A DNA stretch of 64,000 bases from Hyphomicrobiaceae bacterium (GTDB lineage: Bacteria > Pseudomonadota > Alphaproteobacteria > Rhizobiales > Hyphomicrobiaceae). The stretch's first letter is position 1; every line of letters begins with the position of its first letter. The notes beneath the pieces are model-generated. The model had not been told where the DNA came from. It saw only the letters and a list, made by a program, of their open reading frames with translations, and searched no databases. The DNA lies in contig JALHMB010000011.1 of assembly GCA_022844275.1 (NCBI GenBank), positions 1 to 64,000 of the forward strand, given 5' to 3'. Made by a program: the position numbers and the translations under genes. This document shows positions 24,248-32,930 of the stretch, piece by piece.

Positions 24248-24723
24248 CAACGCCTGACGTTCACTGCCAAATCGCTGCCGCAATCTTACATCGCTGAGTC
24301 CGGCGCCCGGGTTTTGCTCCATTGGGCACGATTTGGATGTGACTGATGAGAACTGGCCACACCCAGCTGTGGTCCAGAAAACCCGCCGCGGCGCAAGTTA
24401 ACCATTGGAAATATTTGGATCTTTTTAATCGGCGTACGTCGTTTGGATTATATGGCTGATGCCGAAATTCAGCCTCGCGCGCAATCCGTGCTGTCCATTG
24501 ACGACGGGCGCAAACCTAGTTCAGCATCCGTGTGCCTCGACATCCTGTGGACAACCTGTGGACAAATTTTGGACAAGATTGCGAACGGGGCACGGGGAAC
24601 TGGCTGAATGGGCGAAGCGGCTTTTGCGCCGTTAGCCCAGTGCAAAGCGCTGGCGATCTGCCGTTTGGCAGCGCACGGACATCGACCCGTTAACACTAAC
24701 TTGCTTGGTACGGAGTTGTCGAA
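24248..24723 (+). promoter_or_regulatory. control region of flp: CtrA-type half site and DnaA-like boxes
   Basis: This 476-bp gap holds AT-rich DNA around 24400-24460. TTAACCAT at 24398-24405 is a good CtrA half-site in alphaproteobacteria, where CtrA controls pilin genes. Two tandem copies of CCTGTGGACAA lie at about 24544-24564; the reverse strand gives TTGTCCACA, one base from the DnaA box. These are consensus matches only, and neither transcription start nor function is proven. Confidence 0.4.
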
Positions 24724-24906
24724 ATGGTATCGCGTCTGAATTCTGAACTCGCCCGGCTCGCTCGTGACGAGCGGGGGGCCTCCCTCCTCGAATACACCAT
24801 TCTCCTGGCGCTCATCACGGCCGGCGCCGTCACTTCGGTGACGAACGTCGGCACTTGGGTTGGTCAAAAGTGGGGCGATCTGAAGACCGCCCTCAACATC
24901 CCCTGA
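24724..24906 (+). CDS. flp: Flp/Fap-type pilin, major subunit
   Basis: A 60-residue prepilin. The leader ends DERG, and the mature N-terminus ASLLEYTILLALITAGAV has the Flp motif (Gly, Glu at +5, Tyr at +6) followed by the polymerising helix. Such small pilins form the Flp pilus used for surface attachment. It is preceded by a long control region and followed by cpaB, as in Caulobacter pilA-cpa loci. Confidence 0.93.
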   Translation: MVSRLNSELARLARDERGASLLEYTILLALITAGAVTSVTNVGTWVGQKWGDLKTALNIP

Positions 24907-24996
24907 TTCCGAACTTCCGGCATGGGCCCCCGAACCAGGGGGGCCCTGCCGACCTATTTGACGTTTCCTTTTTTGTTAGTTTTTTGGGGGGCGAAC

Positions 24997-25998
24997 GTGC
25001 GTTTGAGTACCGTACTCATGCTCGGTGGTGCCTCGATCTGCGCCCTGGTAGCAACAAGTTTGACGGCCAGCCTCTTCAGTACCGACCGCCCCAAGCCGGT
25101 GACAGTTTCAGCTCCCGTTGCACTGCCGGTGCCGGAGGTTCGGAAGATCGTCGTCGCGGCGCGGCCGCTGCCATTCGGGGCGCTGCTTACGTCCGACGCC
25201 TTGAAAGAGATCCCCTGGCCCAGCGGCTTCGATCTGCCGGGCACTTTCGCGAACATGGGCGCGCTCGCTCTTGAGAGGCGGACCGTCCTCTCCGCGATCG
25301 GAGAGAACGAGCCCATCGTCCAATCGCGCCTGAGCGCTCCGGGGCAGTCTGCGACCTTCTCGGCCCTGATCCGCAAGGACATGACGGCCGTCACCATCCG
25401 CGTCGACGACGTGATGGGCGTGGCTGGTCTCGTGCAGCCCGAGGACCACGTCAACGTGCTGCTGACGCAGAACCAGGGCGCCGCAGCGACCTCCCCGGGT
25501 GCGGCCTACAGCGCGACACTTCTTCAGAACATTCGCGTTCTGGCCGTCGACCAGAACATCGAACGCGCTCGCCAGGCCAAGCCGGCCAGAGCGGTGACCT
25601 TGGAGGTGGATGCCGAGCAGGCTCAGAAGCTGATGCTCGCCGCGAGCGTGGGGCAGCTGTCACTCGCACTGCGCAGGGCTGGCTCTTCAGCCCTCGACGA
25701 AATCAGACGCAGCGAGGTCTCCGACCTTCCGCGCCAAGCGTACACCCCAGCTCCTCCCGTCGAGGTGACCAAAGACGAGAAGGACGAGAAGGACGAGAAG
25801 GACGTGCCGGCCAATCCGTCGATTGGCGTCACTCGCGGCACTGATCGCACCGTCTACGAGGTGCTCGTGGACGGCCATACGGATTTGCGGCGCGTCGCCG
25901 CCATCAGACGCGACCAGGCTGCGGGGCCTCCCGCAAATGGCACGACCAGCAAGACCATCAGCGAGGAAGACGCGCAGGGGGCTGTCGCACCCCGCTGA
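24997..25998 (+). CDS. cpaB: Flp pilus assembly protein CpaB/RcpC
   Basis: A 333-residue periplasmic, inner-membrane-anchored protein. The N-terminal helix is STVLMLGGASICALVATSL. The SAF domain begins KIVVAARPLPFGALLTSDAL. The RcpC region has RVDDVMGVAGLVQPEDHVNVLLT and LQNIRVLAVDQ. The start is a GTG at 24997 with a G-run before it; the open frame begins at 24922. Near residue 255 the coding DNA carries three exact 9-bp repeats giving DEKDEKDEKD, a charged linker. It leads into cpaC. Confidence 0.9.
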   Translation: MRLSTVLMLGGASICALVATSLTASLFSTDRPKPVTVSAPVALPVPEVRKIVVAARPLPFGALLTSDALKEIPWPSGFDLPGTFANMGALALERRTVLSAIGENEPIVQSRLSAPGQSATFSALIRKDMTAVTIRVDDVMGVAGLVQPEDHVNVLLTQNQGAAATSPGAAYSATLLQNIRVLAVDQNIERARQAKPARAVTLEVDAEQAQKLMLAASVGQLSLALRRAGSSALDEIRRSEVSDLPRQAYTPAPPVEVTKDEKDEKDEKDVPANPSIGVTRGTDRTVYEVLVDGHTDLRRVAAIRRDQAAGPPANGTTSKTISEEDAQGAVAPR

Positions 25999-26071
25999 TG
26001 GGCCATCGCCGACTGTGGTGAAGCAGTTGGAAACATATGGGGATCGTATCGTGTCTCTAGTGGTTCTTGGA

Positions 26072-27499
26072 ATGAGGGATGGGCTCAGCCGGAGCCAAGC
26101 AGGTAGGGCGGGACTGCGCGCCATGCTTGCTATGGTAGTGGCCTTCCTGGCGACGCTCCACGCGCTGCCCGCATTTGCTTCAGCTCCGATTCGCAAGGTC
26201 GCAACCAACGGCGAGCACGTTCATTTGAACGTCGTCGTCAGTCGCGCTGTGACCCTTGCAGCAGACAAACGAATTTCCGAGGTCCTGATCGGAAATCCAG
26301 AGATCGCCGATGTGGTGGCGCTGACCGACCGCTCGCTTTACGTGCTCGGCAAGAAGATCGGCATCACCAGCGTCTCCGTCCTCGACGATCAGAAGCGGAT
26401 CCTCGCGGTGCTCAGCGTCGACGTGACCTTCGACGTCGAGGGATTGCGCAAAAGCCTGATCGCTCATGTTCCCGCCTCTGGCGTCCAGCTGGCGAGCATT
26501 AACGGCAAGGTGCTCCTCACAGGCACCGTCACCGATGCGGCGACGATGTCGCGTGCGCTCGCAATTGCCGAGCAGTTTGCGCCGGGCGCTGTCACCAACG
26601 CGCTTGCAGTGCGTGGCTCGCAGCAGGTTCTTCTGGAGGTGCGCTTCATCGAGGCGAGCCGCGACTCCTCCCGCGATCTCGGCATCGCATGGGACGTGGT
26701 TGGCAAGAGGGTTGCCTTGTCGACGGGCCTGACGGGTCTCGCATCGAACAACACGCCGTTTGGCGCGATGGTCGCGACGCTGCTCGACAGTGGTACCAAG
26801 GTCGACGTGCTCATCCAGGCCCTCGAGAAGCGCGGCCTCGCGCGTCGCCTGGCTGAGCCCAATCTAGTCGCGTTGTCGGGGGACACCGCCAACTTCCTTG
26901 CTGGCGGCGAATTCCCCTTCCCGGTGCAGAACACAGCAGTGAACGGCAGCAACCTCCTGACCGTTGAATTCAAGAAGTTTGGCGTCGGCCTCGCGTTCAC
27001 GCCGACGGTGCTGGGCGACGGGTTGATAAACCTCAAGATCGAGCCCGAGGTCAGCGAGATCGACCCGACTACGACGCTTCGCGTCGGCGGCGTCGAGATC
27101 CCGAGCCTGAGCGTCCGCCGCGCGAAGACCACCATTGAGCTGCGTGATGGTCAGAGTTTCGCGATGGCCGGGCTGCTTCAAACCTCGCTCGTCAACAACC
27201 AGAGCCAACTACCGTGGATGGGCCAGGTGCCGGTGCTCGGCGCTTTGCTGCGGAGCGCCGCCTTCCAGAAAAAAGAGACAGATCTTGTCATCATCGTCAC
27301 GCCGCGCCTGGTGAAGCCTCGGCGACCGGGCGATGCCTTTCCAGCGACGCCTCTCGACGGAAAGTCGCCCGCCAACGACCGCGAGTTCTTCCTCGGTGGC
27401 CGCAACGAGATCAAGATAGGTAAGCCTGACCCGCTCAGGGGTCACATCCTGGATCTCACCGCCGAGATTGCACTGACCGACCGCAAGGGGGCGAAGTGA
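26072..27499 (+). CDS. cpaC: outer-membrane secretin CpaC/RcpA
   Basis: A 475-residue secretin that forms the outer-membrane pore of the Tad pilus. A signal peptide is followed by the BON-like/N0 region (KRISEVLIGNPEIADVV, LYVLGKKIGITSVSVLD), then INGKVLLTGTV. The secretin core contains VLLEVRFIEASRD, LALSGDTANFLAGGEFPFPV, and GLLQTSLVNNQSQLPWMGQV with LVIIVTPRLV. The ATG at 26072 and a GTG at 26051 are both possible starts. It follows cpaB by 73 bp. Confidence 0.92.
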   Translation: MRDGLSRSQAGRAGLRAMLAMVVAFLATLHALPAFASAPIRKVATNGEHVHLNVVVSRAVTLAADKRISEVLIGNPEIADVVALTDRSLYVLGKKIGITSVSVLDDQKRILAVLSVDVTFDVEGLRKSLIAHVPASGVQLASINGKVLLTGTVTDAATMSRALAIAEQFAPGAVTNALAVRGSQQVLLEVRFIEASRDSSRDLGIAWDVVGKRVALSTGLTGLASNNTPFGAMVATLLDSGTKVDVLIQALEKRGLARRLAEPNLVALSGDTANFLAGGEFPFPVQNTAVNGSNLLTVEFKKFGVGLAFTPTVLGDGLINLKIEPEVSEIDPTTTLRVGGVEIPSLSVRRAKTTIELRDGQSFAMAGLLQTSLVNNQSQLPWMGQVPVLGALLRSAAFQKKETDLVIIVTPRLVKPRRPGDAFPATPLDGKSPANDREFFLGGRNEIKIGKPDPLRGHILDLTAEIALTDRKGAK

Positions 27500-27500
27500 C

Positions 27501-27833
27501 ATGCGCCTGAAACTCCGTCCACTTCCCTCCATTGTCCTCGCAAGCATGGTAGCGCTCTCCGTCGCTGGCTGTGCCGAGAGCGACCTCCACCAATACCTCG
27601 GCCACACGGATTCCGTCACGGTCGGGGCCGGCAACGCACAAGCAAGCAACCGAACCATTCATGAAGTCGATCACTGGCCGGAGGCGAGCCGCAAGTCTCG
27701 GATCGATCTGGACGGCAATCGAGCGGCATTGGCCGCCAAGCGCTACCAGAGGAACGAGAGCATACAGCCGAAGGGCCTCACACAGCGCAGCATCAGCATC
27801 TCCGACACCGAAGCCGGAGCTGTCGTCAAGTAG
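27501..27833 (+). CDS. small Tad-locus lipoprotein (CpaD-like)
   Basis: A 110-residue lipoprotein with lipobox LSVAGC (signal peptide about residues 1-23). The mature part reads TVGAGNAQASNRTIHEVDHWP, a pattern of the CpaD/pilus-assembly lipoproteins (GxAxAxNxxxxxxDPWP). It is about half the length of CpaD (about 220), so it is either a short form or a truncated one. It starts 1 bp after the cpaC stop and probably helps the secretin. Confidence 0.7.
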   Translation: MRLKLRPLPSIVLASMVALSVAGCAESDLHQYLGHTDSVTVGAGNAQASNRTIHEVDHWPEASRKSRIDLDGNRAALAAKRYQRNESIQPKGLTQRSISISDTEAGAVVK

Positions 27834-27874
27834 TAGTGAGGCGGCCAGGCAGGATCGTTCGGGAATCAAGACTC

Positions 27875-29065
27875 ATGTTCGCGTCGAGAGCAGTTCGCCA
27901 GATCAAGCCAGCGGCAAGCGATGCCAGAACAGTCGCGGTCGTCAGTCCGAACGAGGTCTTTCGCGCGCGCCTGCGCGTGAACCTCGCAAATCAACTCGAC
28001 TACGTGATCAGTGCGTCGGAATCGTCGGGTTATGAGACGCTCTTCCACGCCAGGCCTGCACCCGACATCATGCTCGTCGACATCGACGCCAACCGAGCCG
28101 CCGCGATCGCAGCGATTGAAAGGTGGCACGACAGCGGGCAGCCGGGCTCTATCATAACCTTTTCCGAGACACTGGATGAAGCAAGCTTGCGCGCCCTGTT
28201 GCGGGCCGGCGTCAAAGACTGGCTGCCGCTGGACGCCGACGCCGCCAGCGTGCTGGCCGCCTGCGAGTCGATTTCGAGCCAACGTCGCGCCACCCGCTCC
28301 GGCGATCTCGCCTGCTTTGCCTTTATTCCGGCAGCCGGCGGTGTCGGCAACACGACTATTGCCATCGAGACTGCGTTCCTGCTGGCGCGCAGCGATCGCC
28401 CTCTGGCCCGCACCTGCCTGATCGACTTGAACTTCCAGACCGGCTCTCTGGCCGATCATCTCGGCGTGACGCCAGCGCTCGATGTAAAGTCCCTGCTGAA
28501 GGATCCGGCGCGGCTCGATTCCCTCCTTCTCGAGGCCATGCTCGGGCGTCATTCCTCTGGTCTCGCCGTGATGGCCGCTCCCAGGAGCCCGGCCGAGCAC
28601 GTCTCGATCAGCGCCGCCTTCGTCGTGCGCGTACTCGATGTTGCATCGCAGATGTTCGACACCCTGCTGATCGACATGCCGCCGATGTGGACGCCCTACA
28701 GCGATCATGTGGTTGCCGGTTGCGATCGCGTATTCATTGTGACGGAGCCTTCCGTCCCGGCCCTGCACCGGGCACGCGATATCGCCGAGGTGCTACCCCA
28801 AAAGATGGCCGAGAACGCGCGGGTCCGCGTAATCGTCAACAAGTGGCGGCGGGATTTTCTTGGCGCAACGCTGAGCAAGCGCGACGCCGAGCAGGTGCTC
28901 AACGGCTTCCTTGCCGGGTTTCTGCCAGAGGATGGCGCGCTCGTTCGCGATGCCATTAATCGTGGCGAGCAGCTGAGCGCCACGAGCCGGACCAACAAGA
29001 TATCGCGCGAGCTTGCTCGCATCGTCGTCGCAGAGACAGCGCCTCAGGCGGCGCCGCACCCATAG
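27875..29065 (+). CDS. cpaE: CpaE/TadZ-like ATPase homologue
   Basis: A 396-residue cytoplasmic protein that places the Tad machinery at the pole. The N-terminal receiver-like domain (about 15-130) is followed by a MinD/ParA fold. The Walker A region reads FIPAAGGVGNTTIAIE: the canonical Lys of GKT is Asn, as in many CpaE proteins. LIDLNFQTGSLADHLGV and LIDMPPMWTPYSDHV are the A' and B motifs. A GTG start at 27836 is possible but lacks a ribosome-binding site; I prefer the ATG at 27875. Confidence 0.88.
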   Translation: MFASRAVRQIKPAASDARTVAVVSPNEVFRARLRVNLANQLDYVISASESSGYETLFHARPAPDIMLVDIDANRAAAIAAIERWHDSGQPGSIITFSETLDEASLRALLRAGVKDWLPLDADAASVLAACESISSQRRATRSGDLACFAFIPAAGGVGNTTIAIETAFLLARSDRPLARTCLIDLNFQTGSLADHLGVTPALDVKSLLKDPARLDSLLLEAMLGRHSSGLAVMAAPRSPAEHVSISAAFVVRVLDVASQMFDTLLIDMPPMWTPYSDHVVAGCDRVFIVTEPSVPALHRARDIAEVLPQKMAENARVRVIVNKWRRDFLGATLSKRDAEQVLNGFLAGFLPEDGALVRDAINRGEQLSATSRTNKISRELARIVVAETAPQAAPHP

Positions 29066-29081
29066 TTGAGGATCAGGCGAC

Positions 29082-30476
29082 ATGCGTTTCTCTCTGCGAG
29101 GTCGGGATATCGGCAATGGCATCGCGGAAGATGTCGGAGGCCCGGCAGTCGACAGCATAACGCGAGGGCTGCCTGCACCGGAGCTACACGAGGGCGCCCG
29201 CTCGGCGCTCAATCGGCCGGAGCTGATCGCGGCCAAGCTTCGCTTGCATCGCAAATTGATTGACGAGATCAACCTCGCCCAGCTCGACCGCATGTCGCGC
29301 GCCGAGATTCGCCCGACCGTCCTCGGTCTCCTCGAGGCGAGCGAGCGCGTGCCCCTCAATACTCGTGAGCTCGGCCTGTTCGTCGACGAGGTCATCGACG
29401 AACTGACCGGTCTCGGCCCGCTCGAGCCGCTGCTTAAGGATCCAACGATCGCGGATATTCTCATCAACACGCATGAGTCCGTCTACGTCGAGCGGCAAGG
29501 CGTTCTGGAGCCGGCAGCTGTGCGCTTCAAGGATGAGGCACACGTCCTACGCATCGTGAACAAGATAGTGGCCGCTGTGGGTCGGCGCGTCGATGAATCA
29601 TCGCCGATGGTCGACGCGCGGCTCCACGATGGCTCGCGCATCAATGCTGCGATCCGCCCGGTGGCGGTCGACGGGCCGCTCGTATCCATCCGAAAGTTCG
29701 CAAAGCAGGCCTTCGATCTTGAACGCCTCGTCGATAACGCAGCGCTGAAGCAGCCGATGGCCGCGCTGCTGCGTGAGGCAGTCAAGGGCCGCATTTCGAT
29801 GATGATCAGCGGTGGCACCGGCAGCGGCAAGACGACACTGCTCAATGCGCTGTCGCGCTTCATCTCAAACCGGGAGCGCGTCATCACCATCGAGGATGCC
29901 GCCGAACTGCAGCTTCAACAGCCGCACGTCGGCCGCCTGGAAACCCGTCCGCCGAATTTGGAGGGCAAGGGGGAGATCCGCCAGCGGGAGCTGGTCAAGA
30001 ATGCGCTGCGCATGCGCCCCGACCGCATACTCATAGGCGAGGTTCGCGGCGAGGAGGCGTTCGACATGCTGAACGCGATGAACACGGGCCACGAAGGCTC
30101 GCTGACCACGATCCATGCCAACAGCGCCCGCGACGCGATTGCCCGGCTCGAGCAAATGGTCGCCATGGCCGGCCTGAACATGTCGGAGCACGCCGTTCGA
30201 GCGCACATCGCTTCCGCCATCAGGATCATCGTCCAGATGCAGCGTCTGCATGATGGGCAACGCAAGATTACCAGCATTCACGAGATTACCGGACTGGAGG
30301 GCTCGGTGATCCAGATGCAGGAGCTTTACAGGTTCGTGCGCACCGGGGCGGATCAGGGGGGCCGGGTCAGGGGCGAGTTTCGTGCCACGGGACTGCGACC
30401 AAGCTTCCTGGATGCGCTCGTTCTCAATGGTGCAAATCCCGACGAGATCAACTTGGATCCAGGGAGGCCGCTGTGA
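29082..30476 (+). CDS. cpaF: Tad secretion ATPase CpaF/TadA
   Basis: A 464-residue hexameric ATPase of the type II/IV secretion family that drives Flp pilus assembly. The N-terminal domain (about 40-190) includes [20 protein letters not shown]. The Walker A motif [14 protein letters not shown], Walker B with [11 protein letters not shown], the Asp box [19 protein letters not shown] and the His box [12 protein letters not shown] are all intact. The gene ends in a GTGA overlap with tadB. Catalytic residues look complete. Confidence 0.96.
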   Translation: MRFSLRGRDIGNGIAEDVGGPAVDSITRGLPAPELHEGARSALNRPELIAAKLRLHRKLIDEINLAQLDRMSRAEIRPTVLGLLEASERVPLNTRELGLFVDEVIDELTGLGPLEPLLKDPTIADILINTHESVYVERQGVLEPAAVRFKDEAHVLRIVNKIVAAVGRRVDESSPMVDARLHDGSRINAAIRPVAVDGPLVSIRKFAKQAFDLERLVDNAALKQPMAALLREAVKGRISMMISGGTGSGKTTLLNALSRFISNRERVITIEDAAELQLQQPHVGRLETRPPNLEGKGEIRQRELVKNALRMRPDRILIGEVRGEEAFDMLNAMNTGHEGSLTTIHANSARDAIARLEQMVAMAGLNMSEHAVRAHIASAIRIIVQMQRLHDGQRKITSIHEITGLEGSVIQMQELYRFVRTGADQGGRVRGEFRATGLRPSFLDALVLNGANPDEINLDPGRPL

Positions 30477-31414
30477 TCCAGGCGCTGAACCCGGACACCG
30501 TGATCTATTTCGTGATCTTCGCGTGCTACCTGCTCGCGATCCAGGGCGTCGTCTTGTCCTATGCGCGCTACTCGTCGCAGCGCAATCTCCTGCGAGCGCG
30601 TCTCCAGACCGGCATGGACGCGGCCCGCCACTCGCGGCCCGCGGCGAACGATCGCCGCAAGTCTCCGGCCATTGGGCGGAACCTGATCAACAGCACTGTC
30701 CGCGCGGGTTTGAAACCGGGCTCGTGGTTCGTCCCCATCTGTGCGATCGGCGGCGGGCTCGCCGTGCTCCTGCCCCTGCTGGCGGTCGGACTTCCTCTCT
30801 GGCTCGCCGCGTCTCTTGCCGGGTTGGCTACCATTGTAGCCCCGCTCATTGGTCTCAAGATCATGCGCCTCCGCTACCTGCGTGCCTTCGAGGCGCAGAT
30901 CCCAGAGGCAATAGATACCTTGGTTCGTAGCCTGCGGGCTGGCCATCCCGTATCTGCCTCCCTCCGTCTCGTCCGCAACCTTCCGGCGCCCATCGGCGAG
31001 GCTTTCGCCATCGTCAGCGACGAGGTGACTTACGGACTGGACCTGGAAACCGCCATGAGAAACTTGCAGACTCGCGTCGACCAGCCGGATGTTGGGCTGC
31101 TGGTGTCAGCGATAAGCCTGCAGGTGAAGACAGGCGGCAATCTCGCCGAGCTGCTCGAGCGGCTGTCGCAGGTGGTGCGTGAGCGGCAGCGTATGCGCCT
31201 CAAGGCTCGCGCGCTCTCGGCCGAGGCCCGCTTCTCGGCCATCGCGCTCAGCGTCCTGCCCATCATGCTGTTTACGTTGCTGCAGTTCATCGCGCCGGGA
31301 TTCTATGGCGGCATCTGGAGCGACTGGTTTGTCGTGCCGGCACTTGTGATCGCGGCTCTGTGGCTTGTTATTGGCAATGTCATCATGTTCCGGATGGTGA
31401 GGTTCGACATATGA
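30473..31414 (+). CDS. tadB: Tad inner-membrane protein TadB
   Basis: A 313-residue GspF/T2SF-type platform protein. One N-terminal and two middle membrane helices (VPICAIGGGLAVLLPLLAVG and ASLAGLATIVAPLIGL) precede the cytoplasmic T2SF domain (FEAQIPEAIDTLVRSLRAGH, VSASLRLVRN, GNLAELLERLSQVVRERQR). A C-terminal pair of helices follows. It pairs with TadC to form the pilus platform. Starts at the GTG overlapping cpaF; its stop overlaps tadC. Confidence 0.94.
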   Translation: MIQALNPDTVIYFVIFACYLLAIQGVVLSYARYSSQRNLLRARLQTGMDAARHSRPAANDRRKSPAIGRNLINSTVRAGLKPGSWFVPICAIGGGLAVLLPLLAVGLPLWLAASLAGLATIVAPLIGLKIMRLRYLRAFEAQIPEAIDTLVRSLRAGHPVSASLRLVRNLPAPIGEAFAIVSDEVTYGLDLETAMRNLQTRVDQPDVGLLVSAISLQVKTGGNLAELLERLSQVVRERQRMRLKARALSAEARFSAIALSVLPIMLFTLLQFIAPGFYGGIWSDWFVVPALVIAALWLVIGNVIMFRMVRFDI

Positions 31415-32355
31415 CGAACATATTCGATCACCTCGAAGCTTATGGCCTTTCGCCACCGATGGTGGTCGGCGCCCTCGTGTTCTTCGCGGTGTTCCTGGTT
31501 TTGTTCGCGGTGATGCAGATCGACCAGCGCCGGCGCGCAATCCGGCGCCGTGCGGTTGCCTATAATCCCGCCTCGGACAGCGCGCTCGCCCCTTTCGACC
31601 CGGATGCGGAGAAGCTCTTCGCCATAGAGCGCGCCTTGAGCCAAACCCGTCGGGACAAGCTTTCCAAGGTGCGCGCAGAGTTGGTTCGGGCAGGCTGGTT
31701 CGATACCGACGCTGTCGCGAACTATTACGGTGCGCGATTTTTTCTCGGCCTCTGTTTTGGACTGGGCACGGCGGCAGCGCTGATGCATTTCAATGCCGAT
31801 GCCGTTCTCCCGCAGATCGTTGCCGCCGGCGCGGGCGGAGCCGCCATGGGTGCTTTCCTCCCCCGGCTCGCCGTCGATGCGCGACAGCGCGCGATGCTCC
31901 GTCAATGCGACCGCGGCTTCCCTGACTTCCTGGACCTCCTCGTCATCTGCGCTGAGGTGGGTGTGCCACCCCGCGCCGGCATCGAGCGCGTCAGTCGGGA
32001 AATTGTCCGCAACTACCCGTTCTTGGGCGCCAATCTGTTTCTCATGCATCTGCAGATCCGCGCCGGTCGTACAGTGTCCGAGACGCTTGCATCGCTCGCC
32101 GACCGTGTGAGGCTGGACGAGGTGTCGAAGCTCGGCGCGCTGCTGCAGCAGACCGAGGAACTCGGCACGAGCGTTGCTACCACCCTCCGTACCTTCAGCG
32201 AGGACATGCGGGCGCGGCGAATGCTGCGCGCTGAAGAAAAGGCGCATGCCCTGCCCGCAAAGCTCGTCGTGCCGCTCGCCCTTTTCATTTTTCCGGTCAT
32301 TCTCGTTGTCGTGTTCCTGCCCGTCATCGTGCGGTCCAGGGGCATATTCGGATAG
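31411..32355 (+). CDS. tadC: Tad inner-membrane protein TadC
   Basis: A 314-residue second T2SF platform protein. The N-terminal helix is MVVGALVFFAVFLVLFAV, with further helices around ARFFLGLCFGLGTAAALMHF. The T2SF domain contains GFPDFLDLLVICAEVGVPPRAGIERV and LGTSVATTLRTFSEDMRARR, then the C-terminal helix LVVPLALFIFPVILVVVFLP. The ATG at 31411 overlaps the tadB stop (ATGA), so translation is coupled. Confidence 0.93.
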   Translation: MTNIFDHLEAYGLSPPMVVGALVFFAVFLVLFAVMQIDQRRRAIRRRAVAYNPASDSALAPFDPDAEKLFAIERALSQTRRDKLSKVRAELVRAGWFDTDAVANYYGARFFLGLCFGLGTAAALMHFNADAVLPQIVAAGAGGAAMGAFLPRLAVDARQRAMLRQCDRGFPDFLDLLVICAEVGVPPRAGIERVSREIVRNYPFLGANLFLMHLQIRAGRTVSETLASLADRVRLDEVSKLGALLQQTEELGTSVATTLRTFSEDMRARRMLRAEEKAHALPAKLVVPLALFIFPVILVVVFLPVIVRSRGIFG

Positions 32356-32378
32356 TCGTAGAGTTCTCAGGGGATTCG

Positions 32379-32909
32379 ATGATGCGCAAATTCATGATCT
32401 TAGGCACGTCTATCCTCGCCGCCACCTTTGCCATAGCGCTCGGCGGCTGCAGTGCCAGCCTCGACCAGCTCACGAACATGGCGGCCGAGAAGCCGATCGA
32501 GCCTGCTTCTTACGGGGTGTGGCCATCGAAGCGACAGGTCGACAAAGGCAAGTTTGCCTACCGACAGGGCGATTTCGGCATTGCAGTCGATGCCTTCAGC
32601 AAGGCCGTCGAGGAAGAGAAGGACAACGCGGAAGCATGGCTCGGACTTGCCGCTTCCTACGACCGCCTCAAGCGCTTCGACCACGCACGCCGTGCCTATG
32701 ACGTTGTCATCCAGATTGTCGGGAATACACCGACGGTGCTGAACAACCTCGGCTACCATTACTATCTCAAGGGCGACATGGACAGCGCTCGCCGCTCGTT
32801 CGATGCGGCACTACGCGCCGATCCCAACAACGTGGTAGCAAAAAACAATCTCGCGCTGTTTTGGGAACCGACGGCGGCTTCCGATGCGCGCCCTCGTGAT
32901 CGGCTCTGA
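32379..32909 (+). CDS. tadD: TadD lipoprotein with TPR repeats
   Basis: A 176-residue outer-membrane lipoprotein that helps secretin assembly. The signal peptide ends at lipobox LGGC (about C24). TPR units cover about residues 60-150: GKFAYRQGDFGIAVDAFSKA, AEAWLGLAASYDRLKRFDHA and NNLGYHYYLKGDMDSARRSF. AGGGGA precedes the ATG. Position after tadC matches other Tad loci. Confidence 0.9.
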   Translation: MMRKFMILGTSILAATFAIALGGCSASLDQLTNMAAEKPIEPASYGVWPSKRQVDKGKFAYRQGDFGIAVDAFSKAVEEEKDNAEAWLGLAASYDRLKRFDHARRAYDVVIQIVGNTPTVLNNLGYHYYLKGDMDSARRSFDAALRADPNNVVAKNNLALFWEPTAASDARPRDRL

Positions 32910-32930
32910 GCGTCAGTCGCAGCGTCGCAC

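Noticed and set aside
24540-24580. Replication origin suggested by the TTGTCCACA pair
   Set aside because: Only two imperfect boxes, no AT-rich unwinding block beside them and no dnaA/hemE/parAB neighbours; better read as regulatory.
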